Origin: Aquidulcibacter sp.
GTDB lineage: Bacteria; Pseudomonadota; Alphaproteobacteria; Caulobacterales; Aquidulcibacteraceae
Assembly: GCA_027532555.1 (NCBI GenBank)
Contig: JAPZTJ010000030.1
Coordinates: forward strand, 1-39,085
DNA length: 39,085 nt
Direction of reading: 5' to 3'
The notes under the pieces are model-generated. The model was not told the DNA's origin. It was given only the letters and a program-made list of their open reading frames with translations, and did not search any database. A program made the translations under genes and the position numbers. Shown piece by piece: positions 16,868-25,461 of the stretch (the first letter of the stretch is position 1; every line of letters begins with the position of its first letter).

Positions 16868-17790
16868 AGCCCACCCCCGGGCGAAGACAGCTCAAACAAA
16901 GTCGAGGGGACAAACACCAAATCTGCCGCCAGTCGCAGAGCCACCAACAGGACCAAGGCACCCAGAAGTGCGCGCAATTGCTCCCCCTTCAGCTTGCGGC
17001 CAATAATGACGCCGACCTGCGCGCCCATCACGCCGCCCACGATCAACAGCCCCGACAGCACCAAGTCGAGGCTGCCATTGGCCGCTGATTGCAAGAATGT
17101 CGTAGCCGACGCTGTGATCAAGACCTGTAGGGTCGACGTGCCGACGACCAAATTTGGCGGCATGTGGATGATATAGACCAAAGCAGGGATCAGAATGAAC
17201 CCACCGCCGACGCCCATGATGGCCGATAAGATGCCTACGCCAATCCCGATCGCTAAAGGCGGGATGATGCTGATCACCAGTTTAGAGCGCGGGAACCTGA
17301 CCTTAAACGGCAAAAGATGGGCAATATCGTTGGTGGACCTACGGAAACTGGCTGGTGGCCCGCCCGCCCGGGACTTGGCAATCGCGCGCAAGCTTTCCCA
17401 CACGAGACTGGAGCCGAGGGAGCCCAGAAGAATGGTATAGGCGATACGGACCGTGGCTTCTGCCGCACCTTGCGACTTCAACCAGCTAAACAGAAGCGAG
17501 CCGATGCCGACGCCAATGATGCCGCCGATAGAGATCACAAGGCCCATACGCAAATCAACGCCGCGCCGCTCAAACTGGCCCACGACGGACGACATAGACG
17601 AGGCTGCAGCGAGACTTGCCCCGGCAGCAACGGCAACCGGTGCGGGAATGCCGATGAGCATCAGAAGCGGCGTCATCAGAAAGCCGCCGCCAACCCCAAA
17701 GATGCCAGACAAGCAGCCGACCACCAGCCCCAAAGTGGCCATGAGCCACGGGCTTACTGCCATTTCCGCAATGGGCAGATAGACTTGCAT
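16864..17790 (-). CDS. TSUP (TauE/SafE) family permease
   Basis: A membrane protein of 308 residues with two homologous halves, each with a GVGGGF(L/I) loop: SGIFGVGGGFLMTPLLM near the N-terminus and SAIMGVGGGFILIPALVY in the middle. Family members carry sulfite, sulfonates or other small anions. I chose the ATG at 17790 (MQVYLPIAEM) because that is where homologues begin; a second in-frame ATG at 17820 would add ten residues. It is the first gene of a two-gene unit with TIGR02186. No sulfur-oxidation genes are present, so substrate is open. Confidence 0.9.
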   Translation of the reverse strand: MQVYLPIAEMAVSPWLMATLGLVVGCLSGIFGVGGGFLMTPLLMLIGIPAPVAVAAGASLAAASSMSSVVGQFERRGVDLRMGLVISIGGIIGVGIGSLLFSWLKSQGAAEATVRIAYTILLGSLGSSLVWESLRAIAKSRAGGPPASFRRSTNDIAHLLPFKVRFPRSKLVISIIPPLAIGIGVGILSAIMGVGGGFILIPALVYIIHMPPNLVVGTSTLQVLITASATTFLQSAANGSLDLVLSGLLIVGGVMGAQVGVIIGRKLKGEQLRALLGALVLLVALRLAADLVFVPSTLFELSSPGGGL

Positions 17791-17896
17791 GAACGCCGCC
17801 CCGGTGAGTTCGCAGACCATAGGCTGCGTCGGATGGCGTTTCTATGGCACCCGGTCACATTTGCAGCAACCAAGATCGCCTTTCAGGCGCGATTGT

Positions 17897-18109
17897 CTAG
17901 CCGATCCGGTTTTTTGTGGCTTTTGGGCCAAACAACAACCACGCCACGAAGCCAAAAAACGGCACGAACATTACCAGTACCGACCATACGGCTTTGCCAA
18001 AAGGCCCGGTCCGTTCATTCTGGAGGATGTTGATCACAGCCCAGAGCCCTAGAACTAGGGCGAAGAGGAAGCCAAAGGTGAAGCCATTACTCCATTCCAT
18101 TCCGAACAT
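17897..18109 (-). CDS. Small membrane protein, PLDc_N-like
   Basis: A 70-residue protein with two membrane helices. The second half, WAVINILQNERTGPFGKAVWSVLVMFVPFFGFVAWLLFGPK, resembles the N-terminal membrane domain found in front of phospholipase D/cardiolipin synthases (PLDc_N), which also occurs alone. No catalytic domain follows. It is divergent from mtaB and lies 106 bp upstream of the TSUP gene on the same strand. Confidence 0.75.
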   Translation of the reverse strand: MFGMEWSNGFTFGFLFALVLGLWAVINILQNERTGPFGKAVWSVLVMFVPFFGFVAWLLFGPKATKNRIG

Positions 18110-18231
18110 GTGTCAGTCGCTCCTACATCAAGGCCCTGCATTTGCCTTGGACTTATGATATTGGGGCCAACCACGGCAGACGCAATGGCCCTTGAGCCGC
18201 GCGCGTCTTTAGAAAGCATTGCCCAAGTTCT

Positions 18232-19530
18232 ATGACCACCGAAATCCTGCCAGAAGCTGATTTGCCCGTCTCTGACCCGCGCGGGTCCATCGAGACGATC
18301 ACATTGGGCTGTCGGCTCAATCTTTATGAATCCGAAGCCATGCGCAATCTCGCAGAAGATGCCGGGCTGTCGAATGTGGTCCTCGTCAATACTTGTGCGG
18401 TGACAGGCGAAGCCGTTCGTCAAGCACGCCAAACGATCCGCCGGGCGCGCAAGCAAAAGCCAGATGCCCTGATCGTGGTGACCGGATGTGCCGCCCAAAT
18501 CGACCCAGGCATGTTTGCCGCCATGCCCGAGGTCGACCGTGTGATCGGCAATGCCGAAAAGGCCGAACCCAAAACCTTTGTCGCCCTCGCAGGCGGGCAA
18601 AGCGAGCGCGTGCTGGTCAATGACATTATGAGTGTGCGTGAGACGGCCGGCCATCTGATCGATGGCGTGCAGGACCGGGCGCGCGCATATGTGCAGGTAC
18701 AAAATGGCTGCGACCACCGCTGCACCTTCTGCATCATCCCATTTGGGCGCGGCAATTCCCGCTCGGTCCCGGCAGGCGAAGTCGTGGCCATGATTGGCCG
18801 TCTGGTTGCCAAGGGCGTGCCCGAAGTTGTGCTTTCAGGCGTGGACATGACGTCTTGGGGCGCAGATCTTCCCGGCCAGCCCACTTTAGGCGATCTGGTC
18901 CAGCGCATTTTGAAATTAGTGCCCGATTTGAAGCGCCTGCGCTTGTCATCGGTTGATGCGGTGGAGATTGACGACACCTTGTTCCGCTTATTTGCAGAGG
19001 AAGAGCGGATGATGCCGCATTTGCATCTTTCGCTTCAGCATGGGGCAGACATGATCTTAAAGCGCATGAAGCGCCGCCACACCCGCGAGGATGCGATCAA
19101 GCTTGCTGCCCGCTTGCGCGCAGCCCGCCCCGATATCGCTTTCGGGGCAGACTTGATTGCAGGCTTCCCCACCGAGACCGAAGCCCATTTCGCAGACTCT
19201 TTGGCTTTGGTCGATGACGTGGGCCTTGCCTTCTTACATGTCTTCCCCTTTTCGCCACGCCCAGAAACACCTGCCGCCCGCATGCCGCAATTGGACAAGG
19301 CGACGATCAAGGCCCGCGCCGCAATTCTGCGCGAGAAGGGCCAGCACGCTTTAGCCGCCTATCAGGACAGCCAAATTGGCACCACCCAGACCGTGCTGAT
19401 TGAGCGCGATGGCAAAGGCCGCCTCAATAGCTTTGCCGAAATCCAAGTGCCAAGCGGCCTCGCTGGTACCTTGATCCAAGCCCGCGTCACCGGTCGGGCG
19501 GATGGCTATCTTGTGGGTGAACTCGCCTAA
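18232..19530 (+). CDS. mtaB: tRNA t6A37 methylthiotransferase
   Basis: A radical-SAM enzyme that adds a methylthio group to t6A37 of tRNA, giving ms2t6A. The N-terminal UPF0004 domain carries the three cluster cysteines Cys27 (LGCRLN), Cys55 (NTCAVTG) and Cys86 (VTGCAAQ). The radical-SAM CxxxCxxC triad is at 160, 164 and 167. The C-terminal part fits a TRAM-like domain. Use of TLGCRLN rather than the MiaB/RimO variants points to MtaB. Length (432 aa) is normal. No clear ribosome-binding site precedes ATG 18232. Confidence 0.94.
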   Translation: MTTEILPEADLPVSDPRGSIETITLGCRLNLYESEAMRNLAEDAGLSNVVLVNTCAVTGEAVRQARQTIRRARKQKPDALIVVTGCAAQIDPGMFAAMPEVDRVIGNAEKAEPKTFVALAGGQSERVLVNDIMSVRETAGHLIDGVQDRARAYVQVQNGCDHRCTFCIIPFGRGNSRSVPAGEVVAMIGRLVAKGVPEVVLSGVDMTSWGADLPGQPTLGDLVQRILKLVPDLKRLRLSSVDAVEIDDTLFRLFAEEERMMPHLHLSLQHGADMILKRMKRRHTREDAIKLAARLRAARPDIAFGADLIAGFPTETEAHFADSLALVDDVGLAFLHVFPFSPRPETPAARMPQLDKATIKARAAILREKGQHALAAYQDSQIGTTQTVLIERDGKGRLNSFAEIQVPSGLAGTLIQARVTGRADGYLVGELA

Positions 19531-19541
19531 GCCCAGAAAAG

Positions 19542-20138
19542 CTAGGGCTTGCGCCCCTGCAGGCGGGCTAACGCCTGTTCCGCTGCGTCTCGTCGAGAAA
19601 AATTAGGCGATCTCAGCCGGGTCTCTGCATAGGGAACCCCTTTTGAGGTGGCCAAAGGGTCGCGCAGGAAGGCCAAAACCGCCATCAAAAAGGGCGTGCT
19701 TTCCAGCCCAGTTTGGACAGTCTTTCCAATCGGCAAACGGCAAACCAATTGATAGGTTTCAACATCTGAATCATAGGATGACGGGACCACTTCCATCTCG
19801 TCCAAATCGGCCAAGCGATAGGTTTTCACCGAAGTCTTGTTGAAGAGCGTGTAGGTGATGGTCAACTGGCCGGGCCTTATCTCCCAGGTCTGGTCGGGGC
19901 TGAAGGCAGAGCCCGCCATAAAGGCCAAGGTGACCGAGAGACCGCCCAAAACAATGATACCGAAAAACAGGGTCAGAATGGTTGGCGGCCAAAGCGCTGG
20001 CCCCAGCTCAACCAACAACAAAACAGTCCCCAAAAGACCAATCCCGCCAAAGATCAGGCGAAGGGGCGTGGGCATGATATGAGACAGGACGATTGGGTCG
20101 TCCCCGGCACAAGGCGAAACTTCCATAGGCACGATCAT
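19542..20138 (-). CDS. Hypothetical membrane protein with two N-terminal helices
   Basis: The protein (198 residues; 177 if it starts at ATG 20075) has two adjacent hydrophobic helices near residues 27-75, then a cytoplasmic or periplasmic domain rich in beta-strand patterns (TWEIRPGQLTITYTLFNKTSVKTYRLADLDEMEVVP). That layout resembles bacterial PH-like membrane-anchored domains, but I cannot assign a family. It is the last gene of the minus-strand run from 25096 and converges on mtaB, with 11 bp between stops. Confidence 0.75.
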   Translation of the reverse strand: MIVPMEVSPCAGDDPIVLSHIMPTPLRLIFGGIGLLGTVLLLVELGPALWPPTILTLFFGIIVLGGLSVTLAFMAGSAFSPDQTWEIRPGQLTITYTLFNKTSVKTYRLADLDEMEVVPSSYDSDVETYQLVCRLPIGKTVQTGLESTPFLMAVLAFLRDPLATSKGVPYAETRLRSPNFSRRDAAEQALARLQGRKP

Positions 20139-20256
20139 ACACCTGCCGCCTTAAGGAGGGGTGTTGATTTTCGCAAAATTTTTGCAGTTTGGGTGGAACT
20201 TGCCGCCAGGATGTCATACCCACCAGCGCGCGCAGACCTTGCGCGCTGCCCTCATT

Positions 20257-21231
20257 TTACTTGCCCGCCAAAGCTGGGGCGATGGTTTCGACCGTGTCGG
20301 TCCAAACACCCACGCCCTCCGGCAAGCCTTTGAGCAGGGCTGGGTCATTCAATCCACCCAAGGAGGATTGAGAATTCTTCGGCACGGGCCCAACCAAATA
20401 GACGCGGCTGCCTACCTTGGCCATGCGTTTGGCAAAGTTGGATCGCCAGCCCCAGATGAAGCCTGTATGGCTGTGGGGCACCAAGATGACGCTGCGCTTA
20501 CAGGCTTGCGGCACAAAGCCTGACCAACCCCACGCCACATAGGATTTCAAACAATCGGCGACTTGCTTCTTGGAAAACGCACGAAACTCTGGCCCTGCCG
20601 CCTTCATATAGGTGGCAACAGGCACTTCATGGCCATAGACCATGACACGATCTGGGCTGATCTCTCGCTTTGCAAGATAAGCGGCAAGCTTGCGGCCCTC
20701 TTCTGGGTCTCTACTCTTGATATTGATCAAGACTTGCGTGCTGGGCAGCGCCTTTAGCACCTCTTCAAGATTGACCATCAAGCCCACGCCCTTACCCCGC
20801 AGCGGATAAGTCGCGCCTTGATCGGCCGTATAGCCATAGCCAACGTCTAAACCGCGAAGATCGGCCATGGTCTGCCTGCGGGTCACGCCCGTGCCATTGG
20901 TGCGGCACTCCAAAGTCCAGTCGTGGAAGACGACGAAATCGCCATCTGTTGTGGGATGCACATCCACTTCTATGACATCTGCGCCCAGCGCCACAGTCGC
21001 CAACAGCGATGGGATGGTGTTTTCGATGAAGTCATGCGTGGGGGGATTAATGCGCGTCGCCGTGCAGGTATCACGCTCAAGACCTTCTCGCGAATAGGTC
21101 TGATGCACCCCGCGATGGGCCAAAATCGGATGGGATTTTTGCCCCATTTGTTGGGCAGCAACCGGGGTCCAAAGGCCCAAGAGGATCAAACACCCCAGAC
21201 CCAACTGGACGGTGAAACGCAGCTTCTTCAT
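20257..21231 (-). CDS. Glycerophosphodiester phosphodiesterase, exported
   Basis: A GDPD-family TIM-barrel enzyme that hydrolyses glycerophosphodiesters to glycerol-3-phosphate and an alcohol. Signature residues are His39-Arg40 in LAHRG, Glu70-Asn71-Thr in IENTIPS, Glu88-Val-Asp90 and His103-Asp104 in VFHD. A signal peptide (residues 1-26, ending VAAQ) places it in the periplasm. An insertion between HRG and the ENT motif contains a pair of polar loops. ATG 21231 is preceded by GAGG at 7 nt. It sits between apaG and a membrane protein in a minus-strand run with 40-118 bp gaps. Confidence 0.93.
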   Translation of the reverse strand: MKKLRFTVQLGLGCLILLGLWTPVAAQQMGQKSHPILAHRGVHQTYSREGLERDTCTATRINPPTHDFIENTIPSLLATVALGADVIEVDVHPTTDGDFVVFHDWTLECRTNGTGVTRRQTMADLRGLDVGYGYTADQGATYPLRGKGVGLMVNLEEVLKALPSTQVLINIKSRDPEEGRKLAAYLAKREISPDRVMVYGHEVPVATYMKAAGPEFRAFSKKQVADCLKSYVAWGWSGFVPQACKRSVILVPHSHTGFIWGWRSNFAKRMAKVGSRVYLVGPVPKNSQSSLGGLNDPALLKGLPEGVGVWTDTVETIAPALAGK

Positions 21232-21271
21232 TCAGACCTCGAGACCTATTCTTTAAGGCCCCCCAGCCGCT

Positions 21272-21670
21272 TTAATTCACACTACGGATTTCAAACGGGC
21301 TGTCGAGTGAAAAGGTGGGGACTTGGGCTTCGAAGGTTTCGCCATCGTCGGTCTGCATCAAATAGCTGCCCATCATGAGGCCAGATGGTGTCGAGAGCGG
21401 GCAGCCGGAGGTGTAGGTAAAGCTGTCGCCCTCACGCAAAATAGGTTGTTCGCCAACAACACCCGGGCCTTGCACCACTTGGGTGACGCCATGATGGTCA
21501 ATAATCTTCCAAGTGCGCGCAGTAAGCTGCACGGTCTTTTCCGACAAATTGGCGATCTCAACCGTATAGGCCCACATGAAATCATTCTCGTCGGGATCGG
21601 ATTGATCGTCGAGGAAAACCGGCGTCACCTGAATGCGGACACCGCGGGTCGTAGCGGAATATTGGGTCAT
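21272..21670 (-). CDS. apaG: ApaG (DUF525) protein
   Basis: A 132-residue beta-sandwich protein of the ApaG family. The GxGVVGEQP motif (GPGVVGEQPIL), the ENDFMWAYTVEIANLSEKTVQL strand pair, RTWKIIDHHG and the SGLMMGSYLM end stretch are all typical. The family was linked genetically to Co2+/Mg2+ resistance in enteric bacteria; its biochemical function is not settled. It is 42 bp downstream of the aldehyde dehydrogenase gene on the same strand. Confidence 0.95.
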   Translation of the reverse strand: MTQYSATTRGVRIQVTPVFLDDQSDPDENDFMWAYTVEIANLSEKTVQLTARTWKIIDHHGVTQVVQGPGVVGEQPILREGDSFTYTSGCPLSTPSGLMMGSYLMQTDDGETFEAQVPTFSLDSPFEIRSVN

Positions 21671-21712
21671 GGCCTGCCTATACTGCCCCTCATCGCCCTG
21701 CGCATCTCTTGC

Positions 21713-23143
21713 TTACAGATCAAAGACAACGCCTTGCGCCAAGGGCAAGGTGGTGGAGTAATTGATCGTCTGGGTCTGGCGGATCATATAGGCTTTCCAC
21801 GCGTCAGAGCCAGCTTCGCGCCCGCCGCCGGTTTCTTTTTCACCGCCAAAGGCTCCACCAATTTCAGCACCCGAGGTTCCGATATTGACGTTGGCAATCC
21901 CGCAATCAGAGCCTGAGTGCGACAGGAAGGTTTCCGCCTCGCGCAAGTCGGTGGTGAAGATGGACGAGGATAGGCCTTGGGGCACATCATTCTGAATGGC
22001 GATGGCCTCTGCCAGACTATCAGCCTCCACCACATACAGGATGGGGGCGAAGGTCTCGGTCTGCATGATGGCAGTTTGGGCTGGCATTTCAACAAGGGCC
22101 GGCTGGACATAATTGCCCTGCAAGGGCTGGCCGCCCACGAGGATACGCCCGCCTTCGGCTTGGGCCGCCTCTAAAGCGTGCTGCATACTGGCCACAGCCG
22201 CGGCATCAATCAGGGGGCCGATCAAGGTTTCAGGCTTGCGGGGGTCACCAATCGACAGGCTGCGATAGGCCCGGATCAGACGCGCGACGAGGTCTGCCTT
22301 CACGTCGGGATGGACGATCAAGCGGCGCAAAGTGGTACAGCGCTGGCCCGCTGTTCCCACGGCCGAAAACACAATCGCCCGCACGGCAAGATCAAGGTCA
22401 GCACTTGGCCGCACAATCATCGCGCCATTGCCGCCCAATTCTAATAAGCTGCGCTTCAAATGCGCCGCGCAGGCTTTGGCGACTTCCCGGCCCATGCGGG
22501 TCGAGCCTGTGGCCGAGACCAGACGGATCAGCGGATTTTCAACCAGCTCTGCCCCGATCGCCGCATCCCCCTGCAGCACTTGGATCAAACCAGCGGGGGC
22601 TTCGGCTCCGAATTTTGCCACTGCCCGGTTAAAGATGGCGCAGGTGATCTGGGCGCAAAGCGGCGTCTTTTCCGATGGTTTCCAAATCACGGGATCACCG
22701 CAAACCAGCGCCAGCATGGCGTTCCACGCAAACACCGCGACGGGGAAGTTAAACGCGCTGATGACCAGTACCGGGCCCAAGGGCTTCCAGCGTTCCAACA
22801 AATGATGGCCCGGCCGCTCTGACGCCAAGGTCAAGCCCGCCAACTGCCGTGACAGGCCGACCGCATAATCGGCCATGTCGATCATTTCTTGCACTTCGCC
22901 CAAGGCTTCAGAGCGGGTTTTGCCCGCTTCCAGCGTCACCATGTCGGCGAGCTCTTGCTTGCGGGCACGCAATTCCTGCCCCCATAGCCGAACTAACTCC
23001 CCCCGCCGCGGTGCCGGAATAGCCCGCCAAGCGACATAAGCCGCGTGTGCGGTCTCGCACGCTTCACGGCAGTCTTCCGCCGAAGCAGCAGGGACTTCGC
23101 CCAGTTTTTGGCCGTCTATGGGAGAAATGGAGGCGATCAACAT
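21713..23143 (-). CDS. Aldehyde dehydrogenase, ALDH7 (aminoadipate-semialdehyde / P6C dehydrogenase) type
   Basis: An NAD(P)-dependent aldehyde dehydrogenase of 476 residues. Catalytic Cys269 is in GTAGQRCTT and the general-base Glu235 in ELGGNG. The C-terminal EKETGGGREAGSDAWKAYMIRQTQTINYS is characteristic of the ALDH7 branch, whose members oxidise alpha-aminoadipate semialdehyde (in equilibrium with piperideine-6-carboxylate) in lysine breakdown. That substrate is inferred from the branch. ATG 23143 is used because it follows the dcd stop by a single base; an in-frame TTG 18 bp upstream would overlap dcd. No lysine-catabolic partner is adjacent. Confidence 0.9.
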   Translation of the reverse strand: MLIASISPIDGQKLGEVPAASAEDCREACETAHAAYVAWRAIPAPRRGELVRLWGQELRARKQELADMVTLEAGKTRSEALGEVQEMIDMADYAVGLSRQLAGLTLASERPGHHLLERWKPLGPVLVISAFNFPVAVFAWNAMLALVCGDPVIWKPSEKTPLCAQITCAIFNRAVAKFGAEAPAGLIQVLQGDAAIGAELVENPLIRLVSATGSTRMGREVAKACAAHLKRSLLELGGNGAMIVRPSADLDLAVRAIVFSAVGTAGQRCTTLRRLIVHPDVKADLVARLIRAYRSLSIGDPRKPETLIGPLIDAAAVASMQHALEAAQAEGGRILVGGQPLQGNYVQPALVEMPAQTAIMQTETFAPILYVVEADSLAEAIAIQNDVPQGLSSSIFTTDLREAETFLSHSGSDCGIANVNIGTSGAEIGGAFGGEKETGGGREAGSDAWKAYMIRQTQTINYSTTLPLAQGVVFDL

Positions 23144-23144
23144 A

Positions 23145-24182
23145 TTAGGACCATGGCTCAAACAGTTTCGATAACTTCAAGCTTTGGCCCTGATAATGGC
23201 TGCCGACATCGCCATAAAAGGCTTCAGGGGCCGACGATAAGGGCTCATAAATCAGACGGGCCACCGGCTGATTATGTTCCAGTACAAAAGGCACGTCGCG
23301 TCCGCGCACTTCGAGCACGCCCCGCGCACCCGCACTGCCATGATCTTTCGCGCCAAAGCCCGGGTCAAAAAAGCCTGCATAATGGGCGCGGAATTCGCCC
23401 AAGTCTTCGGCCGTCGCTACCATTTCTGCCGCGACATCTTTCGGGATCGACAGACCAGACTGGCTGGCCAAAATGTAAAACTCACCGGGGTCCAGAACCA
23501 AGCGACCATCGCGCGCCGTCAAAGGCTCAAACCAGTCGCGCGGCGCGTGGCCGCCCACTTTTGCAAGGTCCAATAAGGGCGCATGGCGGCGTGCCCGATA
23601 TCCTATAACCGGGCCGAGGGACTCGTGGGATAGATCGAGGTTCAAATCGAGGCGTTGCAGCGTCGGGGTCTGGCCCTTCTTCAAGCGCAGCTGGGCCAAG
23701 CGGTCGCCCGGGCGGGCGAGAATGGAGAAGGTACGCGGGCAAATCTCAACCCACAGCGGGCCTTGATAGCCAGCGCGCACACGGTCAAAGCTGGTCGCAC
23801 CATCGGCTATCACGCGGACAAAAACATCAATCCGCCCGGTAGAACTTTTTGGATTGGCGAGCGCAAATACCGTTTCGGGAAGCGCGAGGCTTTCTTGGAG
23901 GGGGGCCAAGTAAACGCAGCCGGTTTCAAGCACCGCGCCTTCACGCAAATCCAGCTTATGCAGCACCAAATCGCTCTCGCTTAAGCGTTGCGACACCGTG
24001 CGGCCTTGGCCCGGCAAAAAGCTAGCGCGCACCCGATAGGCAAAGTCGCCCAAGCGCAAGTCAAGGCTGGCGGGCTGGATTTGTTTCTCGGCAAAAGGGT
24101 TGGCGGCCGTGATGGCGCCGCCATCGGCCAAGGCCTGCAGAATGTGGTCGGGCAAAACCCCGTCAGCGATGGAATCGATCAT
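23145..24182 (-). CDS. dcd: 2'-Deoxycytidine 5'-triphosphate deaminase, long two-domain form
   Basis: It deaminates dCTP to dUTP for dTMP synthesis. The 345-residue length corresponds to the alphaproteobacterial long form, roughly twice the E. coli Dcd. It consists of two dUTPase-like halves: the first with IQPASLDLRLGD and ANPKSSTGRIDVFVR, the second with LDPGEFYILAS and EFRAHYAGFFDPGFG. The stop is one base before the ALDH start, so the two are probably cotranscribed. Only a weak ribosome-binding site precedes ATG 24182. Confidence 0.93.
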   Translation of the reverse strand: MIDSIADGVLPDHILQALADGGAITAANPFAEKQIQPASLDLRLGDFAYRVRASFLPGQGRTVSQRLSESDLVLHKLDLREGAVLETGCVYLAPLQESLALPETVFALANPKSSTGRIDVFVRVIADGATSFDRVRAGYQGPLWVEICPRTFSILARPGDRLAQLRLKKGQTPTLQRLDLNLDLSHESLGPVIGYRARRHAPLLDLAKVGGHAPRDWFEPLTARDGRLVLDPGEFYILASQSGLSIPKDVAAEMVATAEDLGEFRAHYAGFFDPGFGAKDHGSAGARGVLEVRGRDVPFVLEHNQPVARLIYEPLSSAPEAFYGDVGSHYQGQSLKLSKLFEPWS

Positions 24183-24241
24183 GCCACTTGCATAGCGGGT
24201 TTAGGGCGCTTTCTCTATGCCCTTAAACGGATAAGTCTGGC

Positions 24242-25096
24242 TTAAGCCAGTTCAGCAATCGCCCAGCGTGCGTCGACGCGGTAGGAGGCGAGGAAAGCCT
24301 CTACCTTGCCGCCATCTAACCCGTCGGCATTGGAAAGCTCGGCTGCGTGAATACCACCTGCAACAAACAGACAATCCAGCTTTTGGCCATGCGCTCCGGC
24401 CACATCAGTCTGCACGCCGTCGCCAATGCATAACAGGCGCTCGCGCGCGAGTGGCTTGCCAGCCAGACGCTCGGCCTCGGCAATCGTCAGGTCATAAATC
24501 GGTGCATAGGGCTTGCCCGCCATGATGACGGGGCCACCCAATTCTTCATAAATATCAGCCAAAGCCCCTGCGCATGGGATCAAATGGCCACCAAATTGCA
24601 CCACCCGGTCTGGATTGGCGCAGATGAAAGGCAGGTTGCGGGCGGCCAAGGTTGCCAACTCTTCGCGGTAGCTTTCGGGCGGCTCACTCAAATCGTCACG
24701 CAAGCCCGTGCAGATGACATAATCAGCGGTCTCAGCAGGGCGGAAGTCGACCGGCAGGCCATCATACAGCCCTTCGTCCTTCGAGGGGCCGATCTTATAG
24801 CCACGTGGACCGCGCTTTTCGATCTCTGCTCGTGTGGCATCGCCTGAGGTCACGATCGCATCCCAGGCATCGCGGCGCACCTGAAGCGCTTCCAATTGCT
24901 TCGGGATCACATTGGACGGGCGCGGCGCATTTGAGATCAGCACCACAGGCTTGCCCAACTCACGAAACGCGGCAAGCGCGTTACAGCCCGCTTGATAAGC
25001 CGCCCGGCCATTATGGATCACCCCCCACACGTCACATAGGACGGCGTCATAATGATCAGCAATATCGGCGAGGGTGTGGATGATTCGTACAGTCAT
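24242..25096 (-). CDS. TIGR01459 family HAD hydrolase (subfamily IIA)
   Basis: A HAD-superfamily phosphatase of 284 residues. Motif I is CDVWGVIHNG, with an Asp-x-Trp in place of the common DxDG. Motif II is VVLISNAPR and motif III/IV include AGKPYAPIYD and CIGDGVQTDVAGA. The NagD-like cap module lies between them. TIGR01459 is common in alphaproteobacteria and has no settled substrate; NagD relatives act on nucleoside monophosphates and sugar phosphates. It is the first gene of the minus-strand run. Confidence 0.92.
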   Translation of the reverse strand: MTVRIIHTLADIADHYDAVLCDVWGVIHNGRAAYQAGCNALAAFRELGKPVVLISNAPRPSNVIPKQLEALQVRRDAWDAIVTSGDATRAEIEKRGPRGYKIGPSKDEGLYDGLPVDFRPAETADYVICTGLRDDLSEPPESYREELATLAARNLPFICANPDRVVQFGGHLIPCAGALADIYEELGGPVIMAGKPYAPIYDLTIAEAERLAGKPLARERLLCIGDGVQTDVAGAHGQKLDCLFVAGGIHAAELSNADGLDGGKVEAFLASYRVDARWAIAELA

Positions 25097-25461
25097 GGCT
25101 TCTGATACTGCGACTTGATGACAAGGTCGAGAATGGCGTGTGTGGCTTGTCTATACCCGACACCTTACGTGCGATGGTTGGTGCTTAATCGCACAGCTTT
25201 AGCTTCCGAGCAGGTCAAGTCCGCTGGCCTTGACGCCGCGCGGCAATTCTTTCGCGCAAGATAGGCGTGGAGGCGCGCATTTCGCGCGCCGACTAAACTG
25301 ATTTCACTTCTTTGCACCCGAACATGGGCTTTCCATGACCGCATTGTTAAACTTATGTTAGATTGCACGGAAATACGCTGAAGCGCGTTGACGAGCCTGC
25401 TTTGATAGGGTGGAAGGGAGTTAGTGGCCCTCCCCGCATGCCGCTCATGAGGTGATTAGCC
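25097..25461. other. Divergent intergenic region with inverted repeats and a CtrA-like motif
   Basis: The gap between the HAD gene and an exported alanine-rich protein contains no believable gene. It holds GTGCGAT (25169-25175) facing ATCGCAC (25188-25194) across 12 nt. It also holds a strong hairpin GGCGCGC (25272-25278) / GCGCGCC (25284-25290) with loop ATTTC, and a CtrA-like motif at 25347-25361. Promoters for both flanking genes should lie here. Confidence 0.55.
25347..25361 (+). promoter_or_regulatory. Possible CtrA binding motif (TTAA-N7-TTAG)
   Basis: TTAA ACTTATG TTAG matches 7 of the 8 conserved bases of the CtrA consensus TTAA-N7-TTAA used by Caulobacter and relatives. It lies about 100 bp upstream of the exported alanine-rich protein. 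A single near-match is weak evidence by itself. Confidence 0.3.

Noticed and set aside
19529-19550. AAGCCC/GGGCTT hairpin between mtaB and the convergent gene
   Set aside because: Only 6 bp with no T-run on either strand; too weak to call a terminator.
25165-25368. Minus-strand 67-codon open frame in the HAD upstream region
   Set aside because: Contains the hairpins and CtrA-like motif and has a random-looking translation.
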